A stretch of DNA of 64,000 nucleotides from Nonomuraea endophytica (GCF_014203235.1 NZ_JACHIN010000006.1:570916-634915), one strand, 5' to 3'. Counted from the first letter of the stretch, positions 34,601 through 43,262 are shown. Notes: a model not told the origin generated them from the letters alone. Program-made: numbers and translations.

Positions 34601-34815
34601 CCGCCAACGGACGCCCCGAGCAGGCGGCGGGCCTGGTGGCGATCCACGACGAGCTGCGCGAGGGCACCCCGGTGAGCACGGCCGAGCAGCGGGACTACGA
34701 CCGCCTCTCCGAACGCCTGCTGGCCGAGCTGGGCGAGGAGCGCTACAAGGCGGCGCAGGCCACCGGCCAGACGAGACAAGACCTGATCAATGCGGCACGA
34801 ACCATGCCGCAATAA
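31621..34815 (+). CDS. AfsR/SARP-type regulator with BTAD, NTPase and TPR regions
   Basis: 1064 residues. An N-terminal OmpR-like DNA-binding domain (MRFGILGPLTVW, then LLSDLLVHAGRPVPADRLVDDLW split) spans about 1-95. The BTAD helical domain follows (about 98-245, ending EELGLDPGPDLAALQRAVL). A STAND-type NTPase begins with Walker A LTGPGGVGKTRLAVEVAG (about 297) and has VLVLDNCEHVID as Walker B. The C-terminal 400 residues are TPR-like. This is the AfsR arrangement of antibiotic and stress regulators. The ATG is leaderless or weakly initiated. Targets could be the flanking flavoenzyme pair or the repair genes downstream. Confidence 0.92.
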   Translation: MRFGILGPLTVWTSGDEPVSVPGLKVRGLLSDLLVHAGRPVPADRLVDDLWSDDELPGNPAAALSVKVSQLRRILEDAEPGGRDLVANTPAGYVLRGESDAAAFESLLAEAAAAEEPKARAKHLAEALALWRGPAFADFADHDFTRAAAARLHELRLTAREDQAEVRLALGEHAALAAELGDLLTEHPLRERLRAAHMRALYRSGRQSEALASYETHREVLAEELGLDPGPDLAALQRAVLVQDPALAAPAASATADPARLKGNVPAPLGALIGREEAVEEILARAGEERLVTLTGPGGVGKTRLAVEVAGRMSAPDGVWLVELAAVDRPGDADAVARLAEAIGVVLSLQGAGDPVERLAETLRSRQAVLVLDNCEHVIDPVAELAGRLLSGAPGLRLLATSQEPLGLAGELVWSVPPLRVPGPGEAAERVRQAAAVRLFVERAAAADRRFSLTDEDAAAVAVLCRRLDGIPLALELAATRVRALGVGGVVERLDDRFRLLATGHRGAPPRQQTLTAMIDWSWELLGEEERAVLRRLAVHADGCSMEAAEEVGGDGGLDVLDLLARLIDRSLVSVNEGRYRLLESVAAYCVGRLREAGELEDLQARHHRYYAGLAVRAEPYLRGSEQRQWLRRLDADAANLRAALGHAVRNGAAGEALALAGALGWYWFLRGRLSEGVRSLTAALALPGGAPQERAVALAWKTGLEFLRHPEATGEAAGRAALRAAALDAFDADGPEKARAQWFLAYTSVDLGDMAAAEELVAAALPVFESHGDEWGAAAVRALRAKLAHVRGDVAGIERDAEPSRAAFARLGDRWGLMEANGWLGGAVELRGEAREAERLQREALRMAEELELWVEVAGRMGWLGWLAYQRGDHDEAATLCERGLELAKLQGHHPSQVLTAMSLAFAARQRGELERADALLREIRALASPADEVAEPPPYLPLVLAEQAFVAEGRGDARRALRLSLAALDASEALRDELGFPLGQLALATALTANGRPEQAAGLVAIHDELREGTPVSTAEQRDYDRLSERLLAELGEERYKAAQATGQTRQDLINAARTMPQ

Positions 34816-34833
34816 GCTCTAACGTGGGGTTTC

Positions 34834-35958
34834 ATGAGGGAACTTTCGTGGCCTGAGGTCAGTGCGCGGCGGCTGTTGCGTCAGGGACTGGCCGACCCGG
34901 TCAAGGACGCATCGCCTGCCGACCTCGCCTCGGCGATGGCCGGCGTCCACGCCCAGGTGCTGTCGGCGGGCGAGCACTCGCTGGCCCTGCGCCTGGACGG
35001 GGCGACCAGGACCGACGTGCAGCAGGCCCTGTGGCAGGACGGCGGCCTGGTCAAGACCTACGGGCCGCGCGGCACCGTGCACCTGCTGGCCACCCGCGAC
35101 CTGCCCATGTGGGTGGGCGCGCTGTCCACGATCCCGGCCGCGCACAACGTCATGCCCGACGGGGTACGGCTGACGCCCGGCCAGACCGAGGAGGTCGTCG
35201 AGGCGCTGCGCCGGGTGCTGACCGGCGCCGTGCTGACGATGGACGAGCTCAGCGAGGCGGTCGTGGCGGAGACCGGCCCGTGGGCCGGTGACAAGGTCAT
35301 GCCCGCCTTCCAGGACATGTGGCCGCGCTGGCGGCAGGCGGTGGCCCACGCGGCCCACCGGGGCGCGTTGTGTTTCGGCCCGAACCGGGGCAGGAAGGTC
35401 ACCTTCACCGCGCCGCCCGCCTTCGAGCCCGCCCCCGGTCGCGGAGCGCTGGCGGCGGCGTACCTGCACGCGTACGGCCCGGCCACGCCGCAGCAGTTCG
35501 CCCGCTGGCTGGGCACGCCGGTCGGCTGGGCGAGCCAGGCGTTCGGCGAGCTGGAGCTGGAGGAGGTGGCCTACGAGGGTGGCCGGGCGTGGGTGCTGGC
35601 CGGTGACACCTCGGCCCCGGCCGCCCCGGCGCAGGGGGTGCGGCTGCTGCCGTACTTCGACGCGTACACGATCGCCGGGCAGCCCCGCGAGCTGCTCTTC
35701 CCCGGCCGGGCGTTCGAGCGGGCGCTGAACAGGGGGCAGGCGGGCAACTACCCGCTGGTCCTGCTCGACGGGGTCGTCGGCGGGGTGTGGCACCAGAAGC
35801 GCTCGGGCAAGAAGATCGCGGTCACCGTGGAGACGCTCCAACCCCTCTCCCCCGCCCACCGCGACGAGCTCGACGAGCAGGTCACCCGCCTCGGCGAGAT
35901 CATGGAGGGCACGCCCGCGCTGACAGTCGGCCAGGTCACCGTGGGTCCGCAAGCATAA
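34834..35958 (+). CDS. AlkZ-like (HTH_42) DNA glycosylase / winged-helix protein
   Basis: 374 residues, made of winged-helix repeats of the HTH_42/DUF1006 family, whose members AlkZ and AlkX/YcaQ excise bulky or cross-linked alkyl bases. The catalytic-position segment is GVHAQV (about 38-43). Known enzymes carry Gln-x-Gln or Gln-x-Asp there; this one has His-Ala-Gln. Other family blocks are TYGPRGTVHLL, YGPATPQQFARWLG and LLPYFDAYTIAG. It lies 10 bases before a UvrA-like gene and 18 after the AfsR-type gene, so one transcript is likely. Inferred role: repair of a specific DNA adduct. Confidence 0.85.
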   Translation: MRELSWPEVSARRLLRQGLADPVKDASPADLASAMAGVHAQVLSAGEHSLALRLDGATRTDVQQALWQDGGLVKTYGPRGTVHLLATRDLPMWVGALSTIPAAHNVMPDGVRLTPGQTEEVVEALRRVLTGAVLTMDELSEAVVAETGPWAGDKVMPAFQDMWPRWRQAVAHAAHRGALCFGPNRGRKVTFTAPPAFEPAPGRGALAAAYLHAYGPATPQQFARWLGTPVGWASQAFGELELEEVAYEGGRAWVLAGDTSAPAAPAQGVRLLPYFDAYTIAGQPRELLFPGRAFERALNRGQAGNYPLVLLDGVVGGVWHQKRSGKKIAVTVETLQPLSPAHRDELDEQVTRLGEIMEGTPALTVGQVTVGPQA

Positions 35959-35967
35959 CCTGGACGC

Positions 35968-38385
35968 ATGGACTCCATGATCCGGGTCAGGGACGCCCGC
36001 GAGCACAACCTGCGCCACGTCGACCTCGACGCCCCCCGCGACGAGATCGTGGTGTTCACCGGCGTGTCCGGCTCGGGCAAGTCGTCGCTGGCCTTCGGCA
36101 CCGTCTACGCCGAGGCCCAGCGCCGTTACCTGGAGTCCGTCGCCCCCTACGCGCGCCGCCTCATCGAGCAGGCCGGCGCGCCCAAGGTGGGCGACATCAC
36201 CGGCCTGCCGCCCGCGGTCGCGCTCCAGCAGGCGCGCGGCGGCGGCAGCACCCGTTCCTCGGTCGGCACCGTCACCCATCTGTCGAACGTGCTGCGCATG
36301 CTCTTCTCCCGCGCGGGCGACTACCCGCCGGGCGCCGCGCCGCTCGACTCCGACTTCTTCTCCCCCAACACGCCGGCCGGCGCCTGCCCGCACTGCCACG
36401 GGCTCGGCACCGTGCAGGAGGTCACGGAGGAGAGCCTGGTCCCCGACCCGTCGCTGAGCGTGCGCGAGGGCGCGATCGCCGCCTGGCCCGGCGCCTGGCA
36501 GGGCAAGAACTACCGCGACATCCTCGCCGAGCTGGGCTTCGACGTGGACCGCCCGTGGCGGGAGCTGCCGGCCGAGCAGCGCGAGTGGATCCTCATGACC
36601 GACGAGCAGCCCGTCGTCACCATCCACCCGGTCCGCGAGGCCTCCCGCATCACCCGGCCGTACCAGGGCACCTTCGCCAGCGCCAAGCGCTACGTGCTGC
36701 ACACCTACGCCACGACCAAGAGCGCCTCGCTGCGCGCCAAGGCGGAGCGGCACCTGGTCTCCTCGCCGTGCCCGGTCTGCGCGGGGCGGCGCCTGCGGCC
36801 GGAGGCGCTGGCCGTACTGTTCGGCGGAAGGGACATCACGCAGCTGGCCGCGCTGCCGCTCACCGACCTCGCCGAGGCACTCGCCGCCGATCCCGGCCTG
36901 GACGGCGCGCGGGCGGAGGCCGCGCACGCCCTGGCCGAGAACCTGCGCGGCCGCATCGAGACCATGGCCGAGCTGGGCCTCGGCTACCTCAGCGCCGACC
37001 GCACGACCGCCACGCTGTCGGCGGGCGAGCTGCAGCGGCTGCGGCTGGCGACGCAGCTGCGCTCGGGCCTGTTCGGTGTGCTGTACGTGCTCGACGAGCC
37101 CTCCGCCGGCCTGCACCCGGCCGACACCCGCGCGCTGGTCGCGGCCCTGCACCGGCTGCGCGCCGCGGGCAACTCGCTGTTCGTGGTGGAGCACGACCTC
37201 GAGGTGGTACGGCAGGCCGACTGGATCGTCGACGTCGGCCCGGGCCCAGGCGAGCACGGCGGCCGGGTGTTGTATTCGGGCGAGGTGCCCGGCCTGGCCG
37301 GCGTGGAGGAGTCGGTCACCCGCCGCTACCTGTTCGGCCGTCCCCCGGCCTCCAGGACGCCGCGGGTGCCGTCGGGCTGGCTGGAGCTGCGCGGCGTCAC
37401 CCTGCACAACCTGCGCGAGGTGGACGCGAGCTTCCCGCTCGGCACGTTCACCGCGGTGACCGGCGTGTCGGGCTCGGGCAAGACGACCCTGGTGACGCAC
37501 GTGCTGACCGCCGCGGTGGAGGCGTACCTGGCCGGTGAGGAGCCCGTGGTGAAGGCGAGCGGCCTGGATCAGGTGGCCCGCCTGGTACGCGTGGACCAGA
37601 AGCCGATCGGCCGCACGCCGCGTTCGAACCTGGCGACGTACACGGGCCTGTTCGACGCGGTGCGCAAGATGTTCGCCGCGGCCCCGGCGGCGCGCGAGCG
37701 CGGCTACGACGCCGGGCGCTTCTCCTTCAACGTGCAGGGCGGGCGCTGCGAGAACTGCCAGGGCGAGGGCGAGATCTCCATCGAGATGCTGTTCCTGCCG
37801 GGGGCCAGCGCGCCGTGCCCGGTCTGCCACGGCCGCCGCTACAACGCCGAGACGCTGGAGGTGCGCGTCGCCGGCCGCTCCATCGCCGACGTGCTGGACC
37901 TCACCGTGGACGCGGCCCGTGAGGCGCTGTCCGGTCTGCCCGCCGCCGCCCGCAGCCTGGACACGCTGGCCGAGGTGGGCCTCGGCTACCTGCGGCTCGG
38001 GCAGCCCGCCACCACGCTGTCGGGCGGCGAGGCACAGCGGGTGAAGCTGGCGGGCGAGTTGCAGCGCGTACGCCGCGACCACACCTTGTACGTGCTGGAC
38101 GAGCCGACCTCCGGCCTGCATCCGGCCGACGTGGACCGGCTGATGGCCCAGCTCGACGGGCTGGTGTCGGCGGGCAACACGGTGGTGCTGGTGGAGCACG
38201 ACATGGACGTGGTAGCCCGCGCCGACTGGGTCGTCGACCTCGGCCCCGGCGGCGGCGCGGCGGGCGGCCGGGTGGTGGCCGCGGGCCCGCCGCGCTCGGT
38301 CGCCGGCGCCGAGGCCAGTGTCACGGCTCCGTTCCTGGCGGCGCGGCTGCGGTCCGCTCCGGATGCCGCTGCCGGGCAGGGGTGA
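35968..38385 (+). CDS. Short UvrA-like ABC ATPase (UvrA2/drug-resistance type)
   Basis: 805 residues, shorter than housekeeping UvrA (about 950). Two ABC modules are complete: Walker A GVSGSGKSSLAFG (about 33) and GVSGSGKTTLV (about 495), with signatures TLSAGELQRL and TLSGGEAQRV and Walker B YVLDEPSAGLHP and YVLDEPTSGLHP. Zinc-type Cys pairs occur (CPHCHG, CPVCAG, CENCQG, CPVCHG). Shortened UvrA proteins include DrrC-like self-resistance proteins against intercalating or alkylating antibiotics. Position beside an AlkZ-like glycosylase and an exporter supports that role. It overlaps the converging MFS gene by 65 bases. Confidence 0.9.
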   Translation: MDSMIRVRDAREHNLRHVDLDAPRDEIVVFTGVSGSGKSSLAFGTVYAEAQRRYLESVAPYARRLIEQAGAPKVGDITGLPPAVALQQARGGGSTRSSVGTVTHLSNVLRMLFSRAGDYPPGAAPLDSDFFSPNTPAGACPHCHGLGTVQEVTEESLVPDPSLSVREGAIAAWPGAWQGKNYRDILAELGFDVDRPWRELPAEQREWILMTDEQPVVTIHPVREASRITRPYQGTFASAKRYVLHTYATTKSASLRAKAERHLVSSPCPVCAGRRLRPEALAVLFGGRDITQLAALPLTDLAEALAADPGLDGARAEAAHALAENLRGRIETMAELGLGYLSADRTTATLSAGELQRLRLATQLRSGLFGVLYVLDEPSAGLHPADTRALVAALHRLRAAGNSLFVVEHDLEVVRQADWIVDVGPGPGEHGGRVLYSGEVPGLAGVEESVTRRYLFGRPPASRTPRVPSGWLELRGVTLHNLREVDASFPLGTFTAVTGVSGSGKTTLVTHVLTAAVEAYLAGEEPVVKASGLDQVARLVRVDQKPIGRTPRSNLATYTGLFDAVRKMFAAAPAARERGYDAGRFSFNVQGGRCENCQGEGEISIEMLFLPGASAPCPVCHGRRYNAETLEVRVAGRSIADVLDLTVDAAREALSGLPAAARSLDTLAEVGLGYLRLGQPATTLSGGEAQRVKLAGELQRVRRDHTLYVLDEPTSGLHPADVDRLMAQLDGLVSAGNTVVLVEHDMDVVARADWVVDLGPGGGAAGGRVVAAGPPRSVAGAEASVTAPFLAARLRSAPDAAAGQG

Positions 38386-39568
38386 GCAGCGCCGCGGCGG
38401 CGATCGCCAGGCAGCTGATCCCGGCGAAGACGAACACCGGCGTCGAGCCGAACCGGCCCGCGCCCCAGGTCAGCGCCGCCGCGCCGAGCGGCCCCAGCGA
38501 GTAGTGGATGGTCCAGAACGCCGAGGTGACCCGGCCGAGCAGGTGACTGGGCGTGACCTGCTGGCGCAGCGACAGGCTGCAGATCCCGGCCACGCTCACG
38601 CAGGCCAGGTAGAGCCCCATGGCGGCGCCGATGCCCCACACGGTGCCGATGAACCCGATGGCGGCGATCGCCAGCCCGGCGGCGGCCAGCGCGCTGACCC
38701 ACGTCGGCCCGAACCCGAGCCGCCCGCGCAGCCGGGTCACCAGCGTCGCCCCGATCATCGTGCCGACCGCCCCGATGCCGAGGACGACGCCGATGACGGC
38801 GTCCGGCTGGCCCAGGTCGTGCTTCAACCGGAAGATCACGATGTCGGTGAGCCCGAGCGTCAGGAAGATGAAGAACGACAGCAGCACGGTCAGCGCCCGC
38901 AGCACCGGCTGCCGCCACAGGAACACCGCCCCGGCCACCAGTTCCCGCCAGGGCGCCCCGTGTACGGCGGGCCTTTCGTGCCGGGCGAGCCTGACCATGT
39001 AGACGCCGACCGCGGACAGGGCGAAGCCGACGGCGTTGATGCCGATCGCCGCCGTGGGCCCGAGCCAGCCGGCCACGACGCCGGCCAGCATCGGGCCGAG
39101 CACGCTGGCGGCGGCGGCCGTGGCGTAGAGCTTGCCGTTGGCCTCGGTGACCCGGTCCTCCCCCACCAGGGTGGGCACGGAGGAGACGTACGCCACCTGG
39201 AAGACCATGCCCACGGCCGCGGCCAGCGGCAGGACGGCGTACAGGAGCCAGACCTTGGGGCCGCTCAGCCAGGCCAGCGGGATGGCGGCATACAGGACGC
39301 ACCGCACGACGTCGCAGCCGATGAGCAGTTTGCGGCGGTCGAAGCGGTCGACGGCCACGCCGGCGAAGATCCCGGCGATGACGCCGGCGGCGCCGGAGAC
39401 GCCGGTCAGCAGGCCCATCTGGGCGACGGAGCCGGTGACGTTGAGAATGAGCAGCGGGACGGCGATGATCGCGAAGGAGTCCCCCGCGACCGACAGCGTC
39501 TGGGCGCCCCAGAAGACCGTGAAGTCGCGCCGCCGCCATAAGGGCCGCAGGTCCGCCTGGGCGGTCAT
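38321..39568 (-). CDS. MFS exporter, EntS/MFS_3 type
   Basis: 415 residues, twelve helices. The N-terminus RRRDFTVFWGAQTLSVAGDSF and the loop GVAVDRFDRRKLLIGCDVVR are typical of MFS_3 exporters such as EntS. A later block, LRQQVTPSHLLGRVTSAFWT, is also characteristic. The 3' end overlaps the UvrA-like gene on the other strand, an arrangement that keeps both genes together. Probable drug or siderophore efflux; substrate unknown. Confidence 0.9.
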   Translation of the reverse strand: MTAQADLRPLWRRRDFTVFWGAQTLSVAGDSFAIIAVPLLILNVTGSVAQMGLLTGVSGAAGVIAGIFAGVAVDRFDRRKLLIGCDVVRCVLYAAIPLAWLSGPKVWLLYAVLPLAAAVGMVFQVAYVSSVPTLVGEDRVTEANGKLYATAAAASVLGPMLAGVVAGWLGPTAAIGINAVGFALSAVGVYMVRLARHERPAVHGAPWRELVAGAVFLWRQPVLRALTVLLSFFIFLTLGLTDIVIFRLKHDLGQPDAVIGVVLGIGAVGTMIGATLVTRLRGRLGFGPTWVSALAAAGLAIAAIGFIGTVWGIGAAMGLYLACVSVAGICSLSLRQQVTPSHLLGRVTSAFWTIHYSLGPLGAAALTWGAGRFGSTPVFVFAGISCLAIAAAALLTPARQRHPERTAAAPPGTEP

Positions 39569-39595
39569 CGGCCGGTGTCCTCGTGCATGGAGCTC

Positions 39596-40561
39596 CTACA
39601 GGTCGAACTGGTACTCGTGCGTGCTGCGGTGGGCCCGGTAGCCCAGGCGTTCGTTGACCGCCAGCATGTGGACGTTGTCCTCGGCGGTGTCGGTCTCGAC
39701 CTCGGCCAGATCGGGATGCTCGACGCGTAACCTGCGCACCATCGTGGCCTTGAGCCAGAGCCCCAGGCCGTGGCCGCGATGCGCGGGCACCACCGCGGTG
39801 TCGTACTGCGCGGCCCGGCGGCGCTCCCCCGACCTGATCACGATCTCGGTGTATCCGGCCATCGTCTCGCCGTGCAGCGCGGCGAGGGTCAGCAGGGTGT
39901 CGCGGCGATCGGCGAGCACCTTGGCCATCTCCCTGACGGCGGCGGCGTCCCAGCGGCGGGCGCCGTAGTCCATCTCGCCGGTGGGCATGTCGTTCATGGC
40001 GTTCTTGGCCTCGGCGAAGGCGTCGGCCAGTCCGTCGGGGACGGTCCCGGTCCAGAACGCCAGGTCGTAGCCGGGCCGTGCGGTGTCGGCCTCCCGGCAG
40101 TCGGCCTGGGCCAGGTCGAGCAGCAGGTGGCGGAGCGTCAGCACGCGCCGCAGGCCGCGGGCCGCGCAGAAGGCGTCGCCCGGACCGCCGGCGGCCACCG
40201 CCGTGATCATCGCCCGCCGCCCCTCGGCCCGCGCGGCCGCCACCGCCGCCGCCAGCAGCAGCGAGCCTGCGCCGCCGCGCCGCAGCTCAGGGCGCACGTG
40301 CAGGTCGAGCTCGCTCAGATGGTCCATGCCCGGCGCGTCGAACAACCGCAAGGACGCCACCCCGGCCACCGGCCCGCCGGGCTCGGCCGCCATCCAGACC
40401 AACCGGCGGCTGTGTAACGGCGGCACGGTCAACTGGGCGCGGGTGGGCACCGGCTGACCTGGAAGATCGTGCCCCAGCGACGCGGCGATCACCCCGTGCC
40501 ACGTCTCGGCCTGCTCCGCCGACACCTCCGCCGACGGTGTTCCCTGGATCTTGTACTGCAT
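39596..40561 (-). CDS. Tandem GNAT N-acetyltransferase
   Basis: 321 residues with two GNAT folds. The first has ELDLHVRPELRRGGAGSLLL as acetyl-CoA loop (about 105-124); the second has YDTAVVPAHRGHGLGLWLKA (about 258-277), followed by TDTAEDNVHMLAVNERLGY. The ATG at MQYKIQGTPSAEV gives the family-typical beginning; longer upstream versions lack support. Double GNAT proteins resemble mycothiol synthase and aminoglycoside-type acetyltransferases. Same strand as the MFS exporter, 27 bases upstream of it. Acceptor unknown. Confidence 0.88.
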   Translation of the reverse strand: MQYKIQGTPSAEVSAEQAETWHGVIAASLGHDLPGQPVPTRAQLTVPPLHSRRLVWMAAEPGGPVAGVASLRLFDAPGMDHLSELDLHVRPELRRGGAGSLLLAAAVAAARAEGRRAMITAVAAGGPGDAFCAARGLRRVLTLRHLLLDLAQADCREADTARPGYDLAFWTGTVPDGLADAFAEAKNAMNDMPTGEMDYGARRWDAAAVREMAKVLADRRDTLLTLAALHGETMAGYTEIVIRSGERRRAAQYDTAVVPAHRGHGLGLWLKATMVRRLRVEHPDLAEVETDTAEDNVHMLAVNERLGYRAHRSTHEYQFDL

Positions 40562-40649
40562 GGCGACCACCCTAGGCGGCCCTCCGCCGGGTGGTGCATG
40601 TCTGACCGCCTCCAACACAGCGTGAAGGCTCTGCTGTGAGCCCATTGCA

Positions 40650-40664
40650 TAGGAAGGTTTCCTA
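40650..40664. promoter_or_regulatory. TAGGAA...TTCCTA palindrome, secreted-protein promoter
   Basis: TAGGAAGGTTTCCTA followed by AATTAAT, 46 bases upstream of a small secreted protein gene. A closely related element lies ahead of the chitinase gene (50019-50035), so a shared regulator is possible. Confidence 0.5.
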
Positions 40665-40709
40665 ATTAATACTGCGATCAACGCAGCTCAGAGCCCCCTG
40701 GAGGTTTGT

Positions 40710-41042
40710 ATGCCCCGTCGCGCGCTCGCCCTCACCACGGCCGCGCTGGCCTGTCTCGGCGCCCTCGCCGTGAGCACCGCCCCCGCCCAGGCCGCGGGCC
40801 CGATCGACATCGTCATGAGCCCGCTCTCCATCGGCGAATACTGCGCCGCCAAGGTCCACTCCAGCTCCATCGTCGGCTTCTACAACGGCAGCCTCGGCTG
40901 CTACCGGTACGCCTCCCCCAACCTGATCTACCTCGGCAGCGGCAGCCCCTCGGCCGCCTGCCAGTACTACAACCCCACCTACACCTACCTCGGCTACGCC
41001 CAGGGCGGCGCCCAGTCCCTGGTCTGCAAGTACTCGGTCTAG
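40710..41042 (+). CDS. Small secreted protein
   Basis: 110 residues with a signal peptide (MPRRALALTTAALACLGALA, then AQA). The mature 80 residues are rich in Tyr, Ser and Gly with four Cys (EYCAAK, LGCYRY, AACQYY, LVCKYS), suggesting two disulfides. GGAGG precedes the ATG by five bases. The GGAA/TTCC palindrome upstream resembles that of the chitinase gene, so it may be co-regulated with extracellular degradation. No family recognised. Confidence 0.75.
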   Translation: MPRRALALTTAALACLGALAVSTAPAQAAGPIDIVMSPLSIGEYCAAKVHSSSIVGFYNGSLGCYRYASPNLIYLGSGSPSAACQYYNPTYTYLGYAQGGAQSLVCKYSV

Positions 41043-41046
41043 GGCC

Positions 41047-41799
41047 TCACGACTCCGCGTTCAGGTAGCGGCCCGGCGAGGTCCCCACGGTGCGGCGGAA
41101 GGCGGCGAGGAACGCGCTTGCCGTCGCATACCCCACCGCCCGCGCCACCGCGGAGACGGGCCGTCCTTCCGCGAGCAGCGGGAGGGCGGCCCGCAACCGC
41201 AGATGAGTCCGCCAGCGCTCGAAGCTCATCCCGGTGTCCTGGACGAACAGCCGCGTGAGCGTGCGCCGGCTCACCCCCGCCGCCCGCGCGTGGGCCTCCA
41301 GCCCGCGCGCGTCGGCCGGATCGGCGATCAGCGCGTCGGCCACGGCGCGCACCCGCTCCTCACGCGGGCGCGGCACGTCGATGGGCAGGGCGGGCAGCGG
41401 GCGCAGCAGGTCGAGCACGACCGCCTCGGCCCGCAGCCGGGGACCGTCGGCCAGGTCGTCGCGCCCCAGGTAGGTGAACAGCTGGGCCAGCAGCCCGTCC
41501 ACCCCCACCGGCGTGGGCTCGGGCCAGTCCAGCGCGCAGCGCTCCGGCGCCAGGTAGAGGCCGCACAGCACCGCGTCACGGGTCGCCCCGGTGCGGTGCT
41601 CCACCCCGGCCGGTATCCACAGCGCGACGGTCGGCGGCAGCACCCAGTAGGAGTCGCCCACGGCCACCCCGACCACCCCGCGCCGCGTCCAGGCGATCTG
41701 GTGGTGGGTGTGGGTGTGCGGCGGGATCCACTCCCCCGACGACAGCGGGAAGTGCCCGACCACGATCGCGCCGACGCCGGGCGGCACCTCGGTCTTCAT
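41047..41799 (-). CDS. AraC-family regulator with cupin sensor
   Basis: 250 residues. The N-terminal cupin (GEWIPPHTHTHHQIAW, then ALWIPAGVEHR) has the His cluster of a small-molecule sensor. The C-terminal AraC double helix-turn-helix has LEAHARAAGVSRRTLTRLF and VSAVARAVGYATASAFLAAF, ending in the family-typical TSPGRYL. Divergent from a DHA2-type MFS exporter, with only 84 bases between, so it probably controls that exporter. Confidence 0.92.
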   Translation of the reverse strand: MKTEVPPGVGAIVVGHFPLSSGEWIPPHTHTHHQIAWTRRGVVGVAVGDSYWVLPPTVALWIPAGVEHRTGATRDAVLCGLYLAPERCALDWPEPTPVGVDGLLAQLFTYLGRDDLADGPRLRAEAVVLDLLRPLPALPIDVPRPREERVRAVADALIADPADARGLEAHARAAGVSRRTLTRLFVQDTGMSFERWRTHLRLRAALPLLAEGRPVSAVARAVGYATASAFLAAFRRTVGTSPGRYLNAES

Positions 41800-41883
41800 G
41801 CGGCCAGCCTATGTCCTCAGCGCGATATCACCTGGCCTCATCGCGGATTGCGGCCATCGGCGGCCCGCGCCTAGCGTCGTCGG

Positions 41884-43251
41884 GTGACGAAGAAAACCCC
41901 TGCGCTGGCGGTCCTGTGCGCCGTGCAGTTCATGCTTGTCCTCGACGACACCGTGGTGAACGTCGCCCTGCCCGCCATCCGCGGCGAACTCGGCTTCTCC
42001 GCCGCCGGGCTGGCCTGGGTGGTCAACGCCTACTTCCTCGCCTTCGGCGGCTTCCTGCTGCTGTCGGGGCGGGCCGCCGACCTGCTGGGCAGGCGGCGGG
42101 CGTTCCTCATCGGGGTGACCGCGTTCGGCGTGGCCAGCCTGGCCTGCGGCCTCGCCCAGGAGCCGTGGCAACTGGTGGCGGCCAGGTTCGCGCAGGGCAT
42201 GGGCTCCGCGCTGGCCAGCCCGGCCGCGCTGTCGCTGATCACGCTGATGTTCCCCGGCGAGGGCGAACGCGCCAGGGCGGTCGGCGTCTGGGGCGCCATC
42301 GCGGCCCTGGGCGGCACGATGGGGCTGGTGATCTCGGGGGTGCTGACCGATCTGACGTCGTGGCGCTGGATCTTCCTGATCAACCTGCCCGTAGCGGCGC
42401 TGGCCCTGCTGCTCGTCCCCCGCCTGGTCGGCGAGAGCCGGGCCGCGCGCGGAGCCCGCCTGGACGTCCCGGGCGCCCTGCTGGGCACCGCGGCGGTGCT
42501 CGCGCTGGTCTACGGGCTGCTCCAGGCCGAGCACGCGGGCTGGGTCTCGGCGGCGGTCCTGCTCCCGCTGCTGCTCGCCGCCGTGCTGGCGGCGGCGTTC
42601 CTGGTGGTCGAGTCCCGTACGGCGCAGCCGCTCGTGCCCCTCGCGTTCCTCGCGGTCCGTGTCCGGGCCGTGGCCAACCTCTCGATCCTGCTGTTCTCCG
42701 CCGCCTTCTACGCGATGGCGTTCCTGCTGATGATCCACCTGCAGACACGGCTCGGGTACGGCGCGCTGGTGGCCGGGGTGGCGTACCTGCCCTATGGGGG
42801 TGGGGTCCTGGCCGGGATGTGGCTGTCGTCCCGCGCGGTGACCCGGTTCGGGACGCGGCCCGCGCTGCTGGTCGCGTTGACGGTCAGCGCCGCAGGGCTG
42901 CTGTTGCTGTCCGGGGTGGCGCCCGGCGACGGCTATGTGAGCGGCGTCCTGCCGGGGATGCTGGTCACCAGCCTCGGCTGCGGGCTGAGCCTGCCCGCGC
43001 TGACCACCGCCGCCGTCTCCGGCACCACGTCGGAGGACGCCGGGGTCGGCTCGGCCGTCCTCACCTCGGTGCAGCAGGTCGGCGGGGCGGTGGGCGTGGC
43101 GCTGCTGGTCACCCTGGCCGCCCAGCGCGGCTACGCGTTCGCGCTGGTCATCTGTGCCGCCCTGGTCGCGCTCGCCGCCGTCCTCGTCGCCACCGCCCTG
43201 CGCCCCAGCCGGTACGGCGGGCGCACTTCTGGGACGCCCGGCCTCCGCTGA
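41884..43251 (+). CDS. MFS exporter, DHA2 drug:H+ antiporter type
   Basis: 455 residues, fourteen-helix type. Motifs: FMLVLDDTVVNVALPAI in helix 1 and LSGRAADLLGRRRAFLIG as the MFS signature A, with WRWIFLINLPV at helix 6, which is characteristic of DHA2 efflux pumps. GTG start. Divergent from the AraC regulator and 226 bases upstream of the ethylene-forming-enzyme homologue. Probably a proton-driven multidrug exporter. Confidence 0.9.
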   Translation: MTKKTPALAVLCAVQFMLVLDDTVVNVALPAIRGELGFSAAGLAWVVNAYFLAFGGFLLLSGRAADLLGRRRAFLIGVTAFGVASLACGLAQEPWQLVAARFAQGMGSALASPAALSLITLMFPGEGERARAVGVWGAIAALGGTMGLVISGVLTDLTSWRWIFLINLPVAALALLLVPRLVGESRAARGARLDVPGALLGTAAVLALVYGLLQAEHAGWVSAAVLLPLLLAAVLAAAFLVVESRTAQPLVPLAFLAVRVRAVANLSILLFSAAFYAMAFLLMIHLQTRLGYGALVAGVAYLPYGGGVLAGMWLSSRAVTRFGTRPALLVALTVSAAGLLLLSGVAPGDGYVSGVLPGMLVTSLGCGLSLPALTTAAVSGTTSEDAGVGSAVLTSVQQVGGAVGVALLVTLAAQRGYAFALVICAALVALAAVLVATALRPSRYGGRTSGTPGLR

Positions 43252-43262
43252 CGGACTTTGGC

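Noticed and set aside
31585..38199. Two very long minus-strand frames across the AfsR, AlkZ-like and UvrA genes
   Set aside because: Shadows of the plus-strand genes; no recognisable domain, biased composition.
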